Below are positions 7,825 to 16,343 of a stretch of DNA of 64,000 nucleotides, one piece after another (the stretch's first letter is position 1; each line of letters opens with the position of its first letter). The position numbers and the translations under genes were made by a program. The stretch covers positions 36,594 through 100,593 of the forward strand of contig JAIUOT010000040.1 in NCBI GenBank assembly GCA_020161015.1, given 5' to 3'. Under the pieces are notes generated by a model. It was not told the DNA's origin, made no database searches, and worked only from the letters and a program-made list of their open reading frames with translations. Origin of the DNA: Actinomycetota bacterium. GTDB lineage: Bacteria > Actinomycetota > Actinomycetes > Propionibacteriales > Propionibacteriaceae.

Positions 7825-9141
7825 GTGTCCGATCCGATGCAGACGAAGGTGGTCCTCGACGAGAGCGAGATGCCCACCCACTGGTACAACATCGTCGCGG
7901 ACCTGCCCACCCCGCCGCCGCCGCCCCTGCACCCCGGCACCCAGCAGCCGCTCCAGCCGGCCGACCTGGCCGCGCTGTTCCCGATGGGCCTGATCGAGCA
8001 GGAGGCCTCCGCGGAGCGCTGGATCGAGATCCCGAAGGCCGTCCACGACATCTACCGGCTGTGGAGGCCGTCCCCGTTCTACCGGGCACGCCGCCTCGAG
8101 CAGGCGCTGGGCACCACCGCGCGCATCTACTACAAGTACGAGGGTGCCTCGCCGGTCGGCAGCCACAAGACCAACTCCGCGGTCGCGCAGGCCTACTTCA
8201 ACAAGCTCGCCGGGCGCACCCGCATCACCACGGAGACCGGCGCCGGCCAGTGGGGCTCCGCGCTGGCGTTCGCCTGCCAGATCTTCGGGATGAGCTGCGA
8301 CATCTGGCAGGTCCGCTCCAGCTACGAGGGCAAGCCCTACCGGCACGTGCTGATGGAGACCTTCGGCGCCAGCGTGGTTGCCAGCCCGTCCGAGCTGACC
8401 GAGGCCGGACGCGCGCTGCGCGAGCAGTTCCCTGACACGACCGGCTCCCTCGGCATGGCGATCAGCGAGGCCGTCGAGGCCGCGGCGAAGGACGAGAACG
8501 CCAGCTACTCGCTCGGCTCCGTGCTGAACCACGTGCTGCTGCACCAGACCGTGATCGGCCAGGAGGCGGTGAAGCAGCTCGCCATGTTCGACGAGCACCC
8601 CGCCGACTACCTGTTCGCCTGCGCCGGCGGCGGCTCGAACCTCGGCGGCATCGCGTTCCCGTTCCTGCGCGAGAACCTCGAGGGCCGGGCGGAGACCACG
8701 ATCGTGGCGTGCGAGCCGAAGGCGGCCCCGTCCCTCACCGAGGGCGAGTACCGCTACGACTTCGGCGACACCTCGCACCTGACGCCGCTGCTGAAGATGT
8801 ACTCCCTCGGCGCCGACTTCGTGCCCGACCCGGTGCACGCGGGTGGCCTGCGCTACCACGGCATGGCTCCGCTGGTGAGCCACTGCTACCACGAGGGGCT
8901 GATCGGCGCGATCTCGGTGAAGCAGCGCGAGGCGTTCGAGGCGGGCGTGATGTTCGCGCGCGCCGAGGGCATCGTGCCGGCCTCGGAGTCCAACCACGCC
9001 ATCGCCGGGGCGATCCGGCAGGCCCGGAAGGCCACGGAGGACGGAGACTCGCCGGTGATCGTGATCGGCGTCTCCGGCTCGGGTCAGCTCGACCTGCCCG
9101 CCTACGCCGAGTTCCTCGCCGGCGACATGGCCGACAGCTGA
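7825..9141 (+). CDS. trpB: TrpB-like PLP-dependent enzyme (tryptophan synthase beta chain, TrpB2 type)
   Basis: The 438-aa protein belongs to the TrpB2 group, which condenses indole and serine and usually works without TrpA. Typical features are [13 protein letters not shown], the PLP-Lys motif [23 protein letters not shown] and the phosphate-binding [10 protein letters not shown]. The length is longer than TrpB1 (about 400 aa), as expected for TrpB2. The GTG at 7825 is chosen because AAGGAG lies 6 nt upstream. In-frame upstream ATG codons lack such a site. No trpA or other trp gene is nearby, so salvage of indole or a phosphoserine-type reaction is possible. Confidence 0.9.
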   Translation: MSDPMQTKVVLDESEMPTHWYNIVADLPTPPPPPLHPGTQQPLQPADLAALFPMGLIEQEASAERWIEIPKAVHDIYRLWRPSPFYRARRLEQALGTTARIYYKYEGASPVGSHKTNSAVAQAYFNKLAGRTRITTETGAGQWGSALAFACQIFGMSCDIWQVRSSYEGKPYRHVLMETFGASVVASPSELTEAGRALREQFPDTTGSLGMAISEAVEAAAKDENASYSLGSVLNHVLLHQTVIGQEAVKQLAMFDEHPADYLFACAGGGSNLGGIAFPFLRENLEGRAETTIVACEPKAAPSLTEGEYRYDFGDTSHLTPLLKMYSLGADFVPDPVHAGGLRYHGMAPLVSHCYHEGLIGAISVKQREAFEAGVMFARAEGIVPASESNHAIAGAIRQARKATEDGDSPVIVIGVSGSGQLDLPAYAEFLAGDMADS

Positions 9142-9184
9142 CACCGCCTCCGGCGGCGACGAGGGGACGCGCCGGGCCGGCTGC

Positions 9185-9925
9185 TCAGCCGGCCGGCTTG
9201 TCGTCCTCCGGCGTCGCCTGAGCGGGCCCCGGCTCGGGCTGCGCCGGCTCCGGAGCCGGAGCGGGAGCGGCCGGCGCGCCGTACGCCCCGGCCGGGTACT
9301 GCTGCTGCGGCGGGTAGGGCTGGCCGTACCCGGGCTGCTGCGGGTAGCCCTGCGGGAAGGCCTGGCCGTAGCCCGGCGCGGGCTGGCCGTAGCCGGCCGC
9401 AGGGTAGGACGGCGCCACCGGCGGCGTGAACTGCGCCGCCCGGGCACCCGGCATCGTGGCGATCAGCTCGCGGGCCTTGCCGGCCACCTTGTGCTCGGCG
9501 AGTACCTCGTACTTGGTCGCGATGGTCTGGGAGACCGAGCGGAAGTCGCGCTTGCCCTGGCTCATCCAGTAGCCGATCGCGGCCATGGTGACGCCGACGA
9601 ACACGCCGATCGCCAGCGCGTACAGCACGAGGAAAAGGAAGTTCGCCGCGGGCATGAAGATCCACATCAGCAGGGTGATCATCAGGCCGGTGGACAGTCC
9701 GCTCTGCACGCCGGCGCCGATCACGGTGCCCCAGCTGCGGCGGCCCAGCACCCGCTCCATCGACTTCAGCTCGGTGCCGACGATGCACAGGTTCTCGACC
9801 GGGAACCGGGCGTCGGCCAGGAAGTCGACCACCTTCTGCGCCTCGTCGTAGGTGCCGAACACCCCGACGGACTGCGGGTACTCGAGATTGAACAGGCTGC
9901 TCAGGCCCGGCGTCGGCTGGCTCAT
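9185..9925 (-). CDS. General-stress-protein 17M-like membrane protein with Tyr/Gly/Gln/Pro-rich tail
   Basis: The 246-aa protein starts with a YflT/GSP17M-like domain (about residues 15-60: VGVFGTYDEAQKVVDFLADARF, with the conserved NLCIVGTELKSMERV). Two to three transmembrane segments follow (about 70-130), then a short soluble helix and a 90-residue low-complexity tail rich in GYGQ, YPQQ and PAP units. Such proteins are linked to general stress, but their biochemical role is unknown. Its ATG overlaps the stop of the CoA-ester lyase gene by 4 bp (ATGA), so the two are translationally coupled. Confidence 0.8.
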   Translation of the reverse strand: MSQPTPGLSSLFNLEYPQSVGVFGTYDEAQKVVDFLADARFPVENLCIVGTELKSMERVLGRRSWGTVIGAGVQSGLSTGLMITLLMWIFMPAANFLFLVLYALAIGVFVGVTMAAIGYWMSQGKRDFRSVSQTIATKYEVLAEHKVAGKARELIATMPGARAAQFTPPVAPSYPAAGYGQPAPGYGQAFPQGYPQQPGYGQPYPPQQQYPAGAYGAPAAPAPAPEPAQPEPGPAQATPEDDKPAG

Positions 9926-10863
9926 GCGTGCTCCTCCATTCCGGCGGCCCGACCTCGGGCCAGAATCGCGGCGGCCAGCTTGACCCCCGCCTCGTCCACC
10001 ATCTCCTCGTCCACGACGATCGCCCCGACAGCCCCCTGCGCCAGCTCGGTGGCGTGGGCGTACGCGGCCATGATGCGCTGGGCGCGCTCGAAGTCCGCCG
10101 GGCGCGGCGAGAACACCTCGTTGCCGGCCTCCACCTGTGCCGGGTGCAGCACCCACTTGCCGTCGTAGCCCAGGGCCGCGCTCAGCTCGGCGGAGCGCCG
10201 GAAGCCGTCCACGTCCCTGATCGCGACGAACGGGCCGTCGATGGCCTGCAGGCCGTGCGCCCTGGCCGCCACGAGGATCGACATCAGCACGTGGTGGAAC
10301 GCGTCCGCGGGGTAGCCGGCGGGCTGCGCGCCGACGTTCAGCCCGCCCATGCCGAGGCTCGCCATGAAGTCGCCCGGGCCGAAGACCAGGCTGGCCAGGC
10401 GCGGGCTGGCAGCGGCGATGGCGGTGACGTGCAGCAGGCCGACGGCGTCCTCGATCTGCACCTCCAGCCCGATCCTCCCGACCGGCAGTCCGGCGGTGTG
10501 CTCCACCTGGGTGAGCAGCAGGTCGAGGGCCTGTACCTGGGCCGCCGACTGGGTCTTGGGCAGCACGAGCGCGTCGATCCGGGCGCCGGCGCCGGTGACC
10601 ACGTCGATCACGTCGCCGTAGGTCCACGGGCTCTCCCAGCCGTTGACGCGGACGGTGACCAGGCCCGCCGCGAAGCCCGCGGGGCTGTTCAGCGCGTCGA
10701 CGATGCGGCGGCGCGACTCCACCTTGACCGCGGGCGCCACGGCGTCCTCCAGGTCGAGGAACAACCCGTCGACGCCGAGGGTGCGGGCCTTCTCGATGAA
10801 CCGGTCGGACGAGCCGGGGACGGCGAGGATCGTGCGGCGGGGCACGGCGCGGCTGGTGGTCAC
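9922..10863 (-). CDS. HpcH/HpaI-family CoA-ester lyase (CitE-like)
   Basis: The 313-aa TIM-barrel enzyme belongs to the citrate lyase beta / malyl-CoA lyase family, which cleaves or hydrolyses 3-hydroxy-dicarboxyl-CoA thioesters. Motifs: ILAVPGSSDRFIEKA, the acidic LFLDLEDAVAP, ALVLPKTQ, the Mg-binding Glu in RIGLEVQIEDAVGL, FGPGDFMASLG and KWVLHPAQVEAGNEVF. It is a stand-alone enzyme without citrate lyase alpha or gamma genes nearby. Malyl-, citramalyl- or beta-methylmalyl-CoA is therefore a more likely substrate than citryl-ACP. A TAGGCT box (10870-10875) 6 nt before the GTG points to a leaderless transcript. Confidence 0.87.
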   Translation of the reverse strand: MTTSRAVPRRTILAVPGSSDRFIEKARTLGVDGLFLDLEDAVAPAVKVESRRRIVDALNSPAGFAAGLVTVRVNGWESPWTYGDVIDVVTGAGARIDALVLPKTQSAAQVQALDLLLTQVEHTAGLPVGRIGLEVQIEDAVGLLHVTAIAAASPRLASLVFGPGDFMASLGMGGLNVGAQPAGYPADAFHHVLMSILVAARAHGLQAIDGPFVAIRDVDGFRRSAELSAALGYDGKWVLHPAQVEAGNEVFSPRPADFERAQRIMAAYAHATELAQGAVGAIVVDEEMVDEAGVKLAAAILARGRAAGMEEHA

Positions 10864-10869
10864 CGCTCC

Positions 10870-10875
10870 AGCCTA
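10870..10875 (-). promoter_or_regulatory. -10 box (TAGGCT) of CoA-ester lyase gene
   Basis: TAGGCT on the minus strand is separated by 6 nt from the GTG start at 10863. Confidence 0.45.
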
Positions 10876-10978
10876 TTGCAGCCCGCGGACGGCTCCGCCA
10901 GGCGTGGGCTGTACGCGGGCTGTGGGGCGGGGCTCAGCGGTGCGCACGTGTGCCACCCACCGCCGGTGCGCGGGCGGG

Positions 10979-12133
10979 TCAGCCCTGCGAGACCGGGGTG
11001 AGCCCGAGCTTGAGGCCGGCGAGGTTCCGCTTCCTGGCTGCCAGGCGCCCGGCGAGCGCCATGATCGCCGCGGCCGCCGGACGCTCCGGGGCGGTGGCGA
11101 CCAGCGGCACGCCGAGGTCTCCACCGGAGGCAAGGGCCGGGTCCATCGGCACCTCGGCCAGCAACGGCACCTCGTAACCGAGCCGGGTGCTCAGGGTGCC
11201 GGCCACCTCCGCGCCGCCACCGGTGCCGAAGACGTCCACCCGGTGCGACTCGCCGCAGTGGGGGCAGGCGACCTCGAGGTAGGCCATGTTCTCGACGACC
11301 CCGATCACCTTCTGGTCGAGCATCGAGGCCATCGTCCCTGCGCGCTCGGCCACCTCCGCGGAGGCCTGCTGCGGGGTGGTCACCACGATCACCTCGGCGT
11401 TGGGCAGCTTCTGGCCCAGCGAGAGGGCGACGTCACCGGTGCCCGGCGGCAGGTCGACGACGAGGTAGTCGAGGTCGCCCCAGTAGACGTCGGCGAGGAA
11501 CTGCTGCAGCGCGCGGTCCAGGATCGGCCCGCGCCAGGCGATCACCTGGTCGCGGCTCTCCTTGAGCATGCCGATCGAGATCACCCGCATGCCCATGGTG
11601 GGCACCGGCATGATCATGCCGTCGACGCTGGTGGGCATGGCCTCCATCAGCCCGAGCATCTGCGGGACCGAGTGCCCGTAGATGTCGGCGTCCAGGATGC
11701 CGACGCTCTTGCCCTTCGCGGCGAGCGCCATCGCGAGGTTGACCGTCACCGAGCTCTTGCCCACACCACCCTTGCCGGACGCGACCAGCAGCACCTGGGT
11801 GAGCGAGTCGGGCCGGGAGAACGGGATCTCGCGCTCCTCGCGCCCGCCCCGCAGCTGCTTCTTCAGCTCGGCGCGCTGCTCGTCGCTCATCGTGCCGAGG
11901 GCCACGTTCACGCCGGTGACGCCCTCCACAGCGGAGACGGCCGCGGTGACGTCGGACTCGATCGTGTTCGACAGCGGGCAGCCGGCGATGGTCAGCAGCA
12001 CGGTCACCGACGCCACCCCCGCGTCGTCGACGGACACGGACTCGACCATGCCGAGGTCGGTGATCGGACGGCGGATCTCGGGGTCGATGACCCCGGACAG
12101 TGCGGTGCGGACGGCGGTGGCCAACTCAGACAT
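10979..12133 (-). CDS. mrp: Mrp/NBP35-type Fe-S cluster carrier ATPase
   Basis: The 384-aa cytoplasmic protein is expected to bind and transfer 4Fe-4S clusters. An N-terminal MIP18/DUF59 domain (about residues 1-95; VIDPEIRRPITDLGMV, then TIAGCPLSNTI) precedes the ParA/MinD-like ATPase. That domain has VASGKGGVGKSS (deviant Walker A), LDADIYGHSVP and VVDLPPGTGD. The C-terminal CPHCGESH pair binds the cluster. TAGTGT (12141-12146) lies 7 nt before the ATG, again without a Shine-Dalgarno. Many iron-sulfur clients are encoded in this window. Confidence 0.95.
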   Translation of the reverse strand: MSELATAVRTALSGVIDPEIRRPITDLGMVESVSVDDAGVASVTVLLTIAGCPLSNTIESDVTAAVSAVEGVTGVNVALGTMSDEQRAELKKQLRGGREEREIPFSRPDSLTQVLLVASGKGGVGKSSVTVNLAMALAAKGKSVGILDADIYGHSVPQMLGLMEAMPTSVDGMIMPVPTMGMRVISIGMLKESRDQVIAWRGPILDRALQQFLADVYWGDLDYLVVDLPPGTGDVALSLGQKLPNAEVIVVTTPQQASAEVAERAGTMASMLDQKVIGVVENMAYLEVACPHCGESHRVDVFGTGGGAEVAGTLSTRLGYEVPLLAEVPMDPALASGGDLGVPLVATAPERPAAAAIMALAGRLAARKRNLAGLKLGLTPVSQG

Positions 12134-12140
12134 GGCCGCA

Positions 12141-12146
12141 ACACTA
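12141..12146 (-). promoter_or_regulatory. -10 box (TAGTGT) of mrp
   Basis: TAGTGT on the minus strand is followed after 7 nt by the ATG at 12133. Confidence 0.45.
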
Positions 12147-12201
12147 ATCCGCGCCGCAGCCCCACCCCAAACCGGGCGCGATGCCGGACGGGGTATGCCG
12201 G

Positions 12202-12699
12202 TCAGCTCGCCCGGGTCTTCGGCTCCTCGGGTTCGCGGCCGAGTTCGTCGAGCAGGTCGCGCAGCTCGGAGCGGATGAAGTCGCGGGTGGCGACATCGTT
12301 CATCCGCATGCGCAGGGACGCGATCTCGCGGGCCAGGAAGTCCATGTCGGCGCGCGACTGGGCCGCCACCTCGCGGTCGTGCTCGAGGCTCACCCGGTCG
12401 CGGGCCTCCTGGCGGTTCTGCGCGAGCAGGATCAGCGGCGCCGCGTAGGACGCCTGCAGCGAGAGGAGCAGGGTCAGGAAGATGAACGGGAACGGGTCCC
12501 GCATCAAGCCCGGCCAGAACACGTTCAGGACCACCCACACCGCGATGAACCCCGACATCCAGATGATGAAGGTGCCCGTGCCCATGAACCGGGCGGCGCT
12601 CTCGGCGAACGTACCGAAGGCGTCGTCCTCCATCCGCATCCGCGGAAGCCACTCGTTGCGACGGCGGCCCGGCGTGTCCAGACGGTCCTGCTTAGCCAT
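12202..12699 (-). CDS. DUF1003 membrane protein
   Basis: The 165-aa protein has the DUF1003 layout: a charged N-terminus, ESAARFMGTGTFIIWMSGFIAVWVVLN with the first membrane helix, PFPFIFLTLLLSLQASYAAPLILLAQNRQ with the second, then a cytoplasmic coiled-coil tail ending in Glu/Arg-rich sequence. The family has no proven activity. Its start overlaps the end of the MgtE-N/CBS gene by 8 bp. The pairing is common in actinobacteria and suggests a shared role, perhaps in divalent-cation homeostasis. Confidence 0.88.
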   Translation of the reverse strand: MAKQDRLDTPGRRRNEWLPRMRMEDDAFGTFAESAARFMGTGTFIIWMSGFIAVWVVLNVFWPGLMRDPFPFIFLTLLLSLQASYAAPLILLAQNRQEARDRVSLEHDREVAAQSRADMDFLAREIASLRMRMNDVATRDFIRSELRDLLDELGREPEEPKTRAS

Positions 12700-13957
12700 C
12701 GCTCACCTCCGCGTCGAGTCGGTCCAGCTGCACCCCTCGCCAGTCGTTGGGGAGGATGTGGTCGAGCACGTCGTCCACCGTGACCGCGCCCAGCAGGCGC
12801 CGCTCCGCGTCCACCACGGGGGCGCAGACGAGGTCGTAGGTGGCGAAGTAGCGGCTCACCTGCGCGATGTTGCTCTGCGGGGTGAGCGGGGTGATGTCGG
12901 AGTCGATGAGGCCCGCGGCGAGCACCGACGGCGGCTCGCGGAGCAGGCGCTGGATGTGCACCGCGCCGAGGTAGCGACCGGTCGGGGTGTCCATCGGCGG
13001 ACGGCAGATGAACGCCAGCGCCGCCATCGCCGGCGTGATCTCCTGGCGTCGCACGGCAGCGAGGGCGTCGGCCACCGTCGCGTCGGCGTTCAGGATCACC
13101 GGCTCGGGGTTCATCAGGCCGCCGGCGGTGGCGGCGTCGTAGCTGAGCAGCGTGCGGACGTCGCGGGCCTCCTCGGGCTCCATCTGCTCGAGGATCGTCT
13201 CGGCCAGCTCGGAGTCCAGCTCCGCGATCAGGTCGGCCGCGTCGTCGGGGTCCATCTCCTCCAGCACGTCGGCGGCGCGCTCGGTGTCGAGCGAGGCGAT
13301 CACGTCCACCTGCTCGTCCTCGGGCAGCTCCTCCAGTGCCTCGGCGAGCCGGTCGTCGTCCATGGCCCGCACCACAGCGTTGCGCAGCACGGGGTCCATG
13401 TCGTGCAGCTCGCGGGCCACGTCCGCCGCCTTCAGCTCGGACAGGCGCATCGCCTGCTGCTCCGCGTCCCTCGGGGCGGGCTGCTCGATGAAGTCCGGCA
13501 CCTCCGACCAGTCCACGATCGTCACGTGGCCGCGCTGGAACGGCCGTCGTCCGGCCTCGCGCAGGGCCACCTCGGCCAGCACCCAGTCGCGCGACCGGCT
13601 GCGCTTGATGGCGACGTCGAAGATGGTCTCGGGCTGGCTGGCCCCGACCCGGCTGACGGTGCGGTCGAACAGGTCGTTGACCACCAGCATCTCGCGCTCG
13701 CGCTGGGAGAAGCGGACGGTGTTGACCAGGCCGGAGATGATCACCTGGTTGGCGTCGATCGAATGGACGCGTTCCATCGGGAAGAAGATCCGCCGCAACG
13801 CGAACAGCTCGACGACAAGCCCCTTCACCCTCGGCGGCCGCTTGCCCGACCGGTTCTGGATGACGACGTCGCGCACCTTGCCCACCTGCTCGCCATTGGG
13901 GTCGAGCATGGGCAGTCCCTTGATCCTCGAGACGAAGATCGACGAAGCCGAGGTCAC
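12692..13957 (-). CDS. MgtE intracellular-domain / CBS-domain protein without membrane channel
   Basis: The 421-aa soluble protein has an N-terminal PRC-barrel-like part (about residues 1-150; MLDPNGEQVGKVRDV), an MgtE-N domain (about 165-270, Asp/Glu-rich helical repeats such as LEEMDPDDAADLIAELD) and a tandem CBS pair (about 278-405; AGGLMNPEPV, LLGAVTVDDVLDH). The transmembrane domain of true MgtE channels is missing, so this is not itself a transporter. It may be a Mg2+-sensing regulator that works with the overlapping DUF1003 protein. Assignment to family is firm. The role is inferred. Confidence 0.88.
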   Translation of the reverse strand: MTSASSIFVSRIKGLPMLDPNGEQVGKVRDVVIQNRSGKRPPRVKGLVVELFALRRIFFPMERVHSIDANQVIISGLVNTVRFSQREREMLVVNDLFDRTVSRVGASQPETIFDVAIKRSRSRDWVLAEVALREAGRRPFQRGHVTIVDWSEVPDFIEQPAPRDAEQQAMRLSELKAADVARELHDMDPVLRNAVVRAMDDDRLAEALEELPEDEQVDVIASLDTERAADVLEEMDPDDAADLIAELDSELAETILEQMEPEEARDVRTLLSYDAATAGGLMNPEPVILNADATVADALAAVRRQEITPAMAALAFICRPPMDTPTGRYLGAVHIQRLLREPPSVLAAGLIDSDITPLTPQSNIAQVSRYFATYDLVCAPVVDAERRLLGAVTVDDVLDHILPNDWRGVQLDRLDAEVSDG

Positions 13958-14003
13958 GTCCGGCAGGGTACCGCGTCCACGTGACGCACCCCACCCCGAA
14001 CCG

Positions 14004-14423
14004 CTACGTTGCCTCCGGATCGAACGCCACCGCGGCGACAGGGACGGGCAGCGGCACCGGGGCCACCGAGGGCACCGGGGCGCCGGCGAGGGCGTTCCGC
14101 GCGGGCTCCAGCTCCGCCTTCAGCGGCTCCAGCTCTGCCCGCAGCGGTTCCAGGTCGGCCTTCAGCGGCTCGAGGCCCTCCTGGACGGGCGCGACGAGGT
14201 GCTTGCTCACCAGCGCCCTGGGGTTCAGGTCGGCCAGCTCGAGGTCGGCGAACTCGGGCCCGAGCTCCTCCCGCAGCCGCCCCTGGGCGTCGTTGGCGAT
14301 GTTGCGCAGGTAGTTGAGGACGCGCGCAGCCTTGCGGGCGAGCTCCGGCAGCTTCTCCGGTCCGAAGAGGATCACCGCGAAGATCGCCAGGACGAGGATC
14401 TCCGACCAGTTCAGGTCGATCAT
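14004..14423 (-). CDS. tatB: Sec-independent protein translocase TatB
   Basis: The 139-aa component of the twin-arginine translocase forms the substrate receptor with TatC. The N-terminal membrane helix (about residues 6-22, EILVLAIFAVILFGPEKLP) with the Phe-Gly-Pro hinge and the following amphipathic helix (RKAARVLNYLRNIAND) are typical. The C-terminal half has four tandem seven-residue units of the type LEPLKAE, then a Pro/Val-rich end. tatA and tatC are not adjacent, which is usual in actinobacteria. Confidence 0.92.
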   Translation of the reverse strand: MIDLNWSEILVLAIFAVILFGPEKLPELARKAARVLNYLRNIANDAQGRLREELGPEFADLELADLNPRALVSKHLVAPVQEGLEPLKADLEPLRAELEPLKAELEPARNALAGAPVPSVAPVPLPVPVAAVAFDPEAT

Positions 14424-14444
14424 GACGTGACGGTTCCTCCGGAC

Positions 14445-15326
14445 TCACAACCCCGCGGCATCGAGGACGGCCACGAACGTGGCGGCCTGCTCGGCGGTGG
14501 CGTCGAGGAGGGGCTTGCGCACCGGTCCGGGCGCGAAGCCCCGGGCGGCCAGGCCGGCCTTCACCAGCATGCAGCCCTGGGTGGCGAACACCCCGAGGAA
14601 GACCGGCAGCAGTGCCGCGTTGAGCGCGGTGGCGCGGGCCGGGTCGCCGCCGACGAAGGCGTCGATCATCTCCCTGGTGCGCCGACCCGTGAAATGGGTG
14701 GAGGTGCCGACGACGCCGACACCTCCCACCGCGAGCAACGGCAGGGTCATGGCGTCGTCACCGGAGTAGTAGGCCAGGCCGGTGGCGGCGATCACCTGGG
14801 ACGAGGCCACCGGCAGGCCCTTGGCGTCCTTGACCGCGACGATGTTCGGGTGGGCCGCGACCTGGATCAGGGTGGCCGTCTCGACGGGGACGCCGGAGCG
14901 GTGCGGGATGTCGTAGATCATGATCGGCAGCGACGTCGCCCCGGCCACGGTGAGGAAGTGGTCGGCGAGGGCGTCCTGCGGCGGGCGGCTGTAGTACGGG
15001 GTGACGACGAGCAACCCGTCGACCCCGGCCTGCTCGGCCTGGGCGGCCAGCTCGATGGTGTGCGCGGTGTTGAAGGTGCCGACGCCGGCGAGGACCTTCG
15101 CCCGGTCGCCCACCTCGTCCACCACGGCCTCGAGCAGCGCGAGCTTCTCCGCGTCCGTCGTGGTCGGGGACTCCCCCGTCGTGCCGTTGACGACCAGCGC
15201 GTCGTTGCCCTGGACGTCCACCAGGTGCGCGGCCAGCCGGCGGGCCTCGGGGAGGTTCACCGAGCCGTCCACGCCGAACGGGGTCACCATGGCCGTCAGG
15301 ACCCGGCCGAAGGGCAGCGCTGTCAT
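14445..15326 (-). CDS. dapA: 4-hydroxy-tetrahydrodipicolinate synthase
   Basis: The 293-aa TIM-barrel aldolase condenses pyruvate with aspartate semialdehyde in lysine and diaminopimelate synthesis. Visible motifs: GRVLTAMVTPFGVDGSV, VVNGTTGESPTTTDAEK (Thr pair and Gly of the active site), LLVVTPYYSRPPQ with the catalytic Tyr, YDIPHRSGV and the Schiff-base Lys in NIVAVKDAKG. The gene is about 8 kb from dapE, dapD and dapC of the same pathway. A TAGGCT box (15334-15339) 7 nt before the ATG overlaps the end of the upstream biotinyl-protein gene. Confidence 0.95.
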   Translation of the reverse strand: MTALPFGRVLTAMVTPFGVDGSVNLPEARRLAAHLVDVQGNDALVVNGTTGESPTTTDAEKLALLEAVVDEVGDRAKVLAGVGTFNTAHTIELAAQAEQAGVDGLLVVTPYYSRPPQDALADHFLTVAGATSLPIMIYDIPHRSGVPVETATLIQVAAHPNIVAVKDAKGLPVASSQVIAATGLAYYSGDDAMTLPLLAVGGVGVVGTSTHFTGRRTREMIDAFVGGDPARATALNAALLPVFLGVFATQGCMLVKAGLAARGFAPGPVRKPLLDATAEQAATFVAVLDAAGL

Positions 15327-15333
15327 GGGGGCA

Positions 15334-15339
15334 AGCCTA
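15334..15339 (-). promoter_or_regulatory. -10 box (TAGGCT) of dapA
   Basis: TAGGCT lies 7 nt before the dapA ATG and overlaps the stop codon of the preceding gene, which suggests that dapA has its own leaderless promoter inside the gene pair. Confidence 0.45.
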
Positions 15340-15558
15340 AGCGGTCGCGATCACGACCATCGGGTCGCCGTCCCGAACCACGTCCCCGACCTGAACGACG
15401 ACCTCACTCACCGTCCCCGCCACGTCGGCCAGCACCGGGATCTCCATCTTCATCGACTCCAGCACCACCACGGGGTCGGACGCCTGGACCCGCTGGCCCG
15501 GCGCGACCTCGACGGAAAGGACGTTGGCGACCAGCTCGGCCACGACGACATGACTCAT
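15337..15558 (-). CDS. Small biotin/lipoyl carrier protein (TB7.3-like)
   Basis: The 73-aa protein consists of a single biotinyl domain with the attachment Lys in VLESMKMEIPVLAD and the closing motif GDVVRDGDPMVVI. Length and sequence match mycobacterial TB7.3. The partner carboxylase of such free carriers is not firmly known. No carboxylase subunit is next to it here. Lysine in the SMKM context indicates biotin, not lipoate. It starts at ATG 15558 with TACCAT 8 nt upstream. Confidence 0.9.
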   Translation of the reverse strand: MSHVVVAELVANVLSVEVAPGQRVQASDPVVVLESMKMEIPVLADVAGTVSEVVVQVGDVVRDGDPMVVIATA

Positions 15559-15670
15559 GGGACGCAATGGTAGGGGCACACCCGCCCGGCGGCGCGCTGC
15601 CCGGGTGGTGGCGGCCCCGCCACGCCGTCCCGGCGTGCCGGAGTTGCTGACGCGGTGAGAAGGGGCGTCG

Positions 15671-15676
15671 TAGGCT
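15671..15676 (+). promoter_or_regulatory. -10 box (TAGGCT) of O-methyltransferase gene
   Basis: TAGGCT ends 7 nt before the GTG at 15684, with no Shine-Dalgarno sequence. Confidence 0.5.
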
Positions 15677-15683
15677 GGCCTCC

Positions 15684-16343
15684 GTGAACCCAGCACCCAA
15701 AGGCGCCGCCCGCGCCGCCTCGCCGTCGGCCTCCCTCGCCTACGCGGAAGCCTTCGCCGACGAACCGGAGGGCTCGGCGCTCGCCCGCCGGCGCGCCGAG
15801 GAACTGGGCCTCGAGGCGATCAGCGCCGGCGTGGGCTCCGCGCTCACCCTGCTGGCGAAGGTCGTCGGCGCGCGGGCCGTGGCCGAGATCGGCACGGGGA
15901 CCGGCGTCGCCGCCCTCGCGCTGCTCGCCGGGATGGTGCCCGACGGCGTGCTGACCAGCATCGACGCCGAGGCCGAGCACCAGCTCGCCGCCCGCGAGGT
16001 GCTCACCGCGGAGGGCATCCCCAGCCGCCGCGTGCGGCTCATCGCCGGGCAGGCCCTCAGCGTGCTGCCCAAACTGACCGACGGCGCCTACGACATCGTC
16101 TTCATCGACGGCGACCCGCTGGAGTACGTCGAGTACGTCGCGCAGGCCCAGCGCCTGCTGCGCTCCGGCGGCCTGCTCGCGGTGCACCACGCGCTGTGGC
16201 GGGGCCTGGTCGCCGACGAGCGCAACGACGAGGACGAGCCCCTGATCATCCGCGAGGCCCTCGAGGTCGTCCTGGGCGACGAGGCCTTCACCCCGGCGCT
16301 GCTGCCGCTCGGCGACGGCCTGCTGGTGGCCGTCAGGGCCTGA
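15684..16343 (+). CDS. O-methyltransferase family protein (SAM-dependent)
   Basis: The 219-aa enzyme is similar to caffeoyl-CoA O-methyltransferase-type proteins such as mycobacterial Rv1220c. The SAM-binding motif AVAEIGTGTGVAALALL (about residues 65-82), SIDAEAEH and the metal-binding Asp in YDIVFIDGD are visible. LLRSGGLLAVHHAL follows. The acceptor is unknown. The coding 3' end overlaps that of the convergent MFS gene by 11 bp, so there is no room for a separate terminator. Confidence 0.88.
   Translation: MNPAPKGAARAASPSASLAYAEAFADEPEGSALARRRAEELGLEAISAGVGSALTLLAKVVGARAVAEIGTGTGVAALALLAGMVPDGVLTSIDAEAEHQLAAREVLTAEGIPSRRVRLIAGQALSVLPKLTDGAYDIVFIDGDPLEYVEYVAQAQRLLRSGGLLAVHHALWRGLVADERNDEDEPLIIREALEVVLGDEAFTPALLPLGDGLLVAVRA

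Noticed and set aside
9176..9193. Hairpin between trpB2 and the stress-protein gene as terminator
   Set aside because: The stem is only about 8 bp, has no T tract, and overlaps the stop codon of the minus-strand gene.
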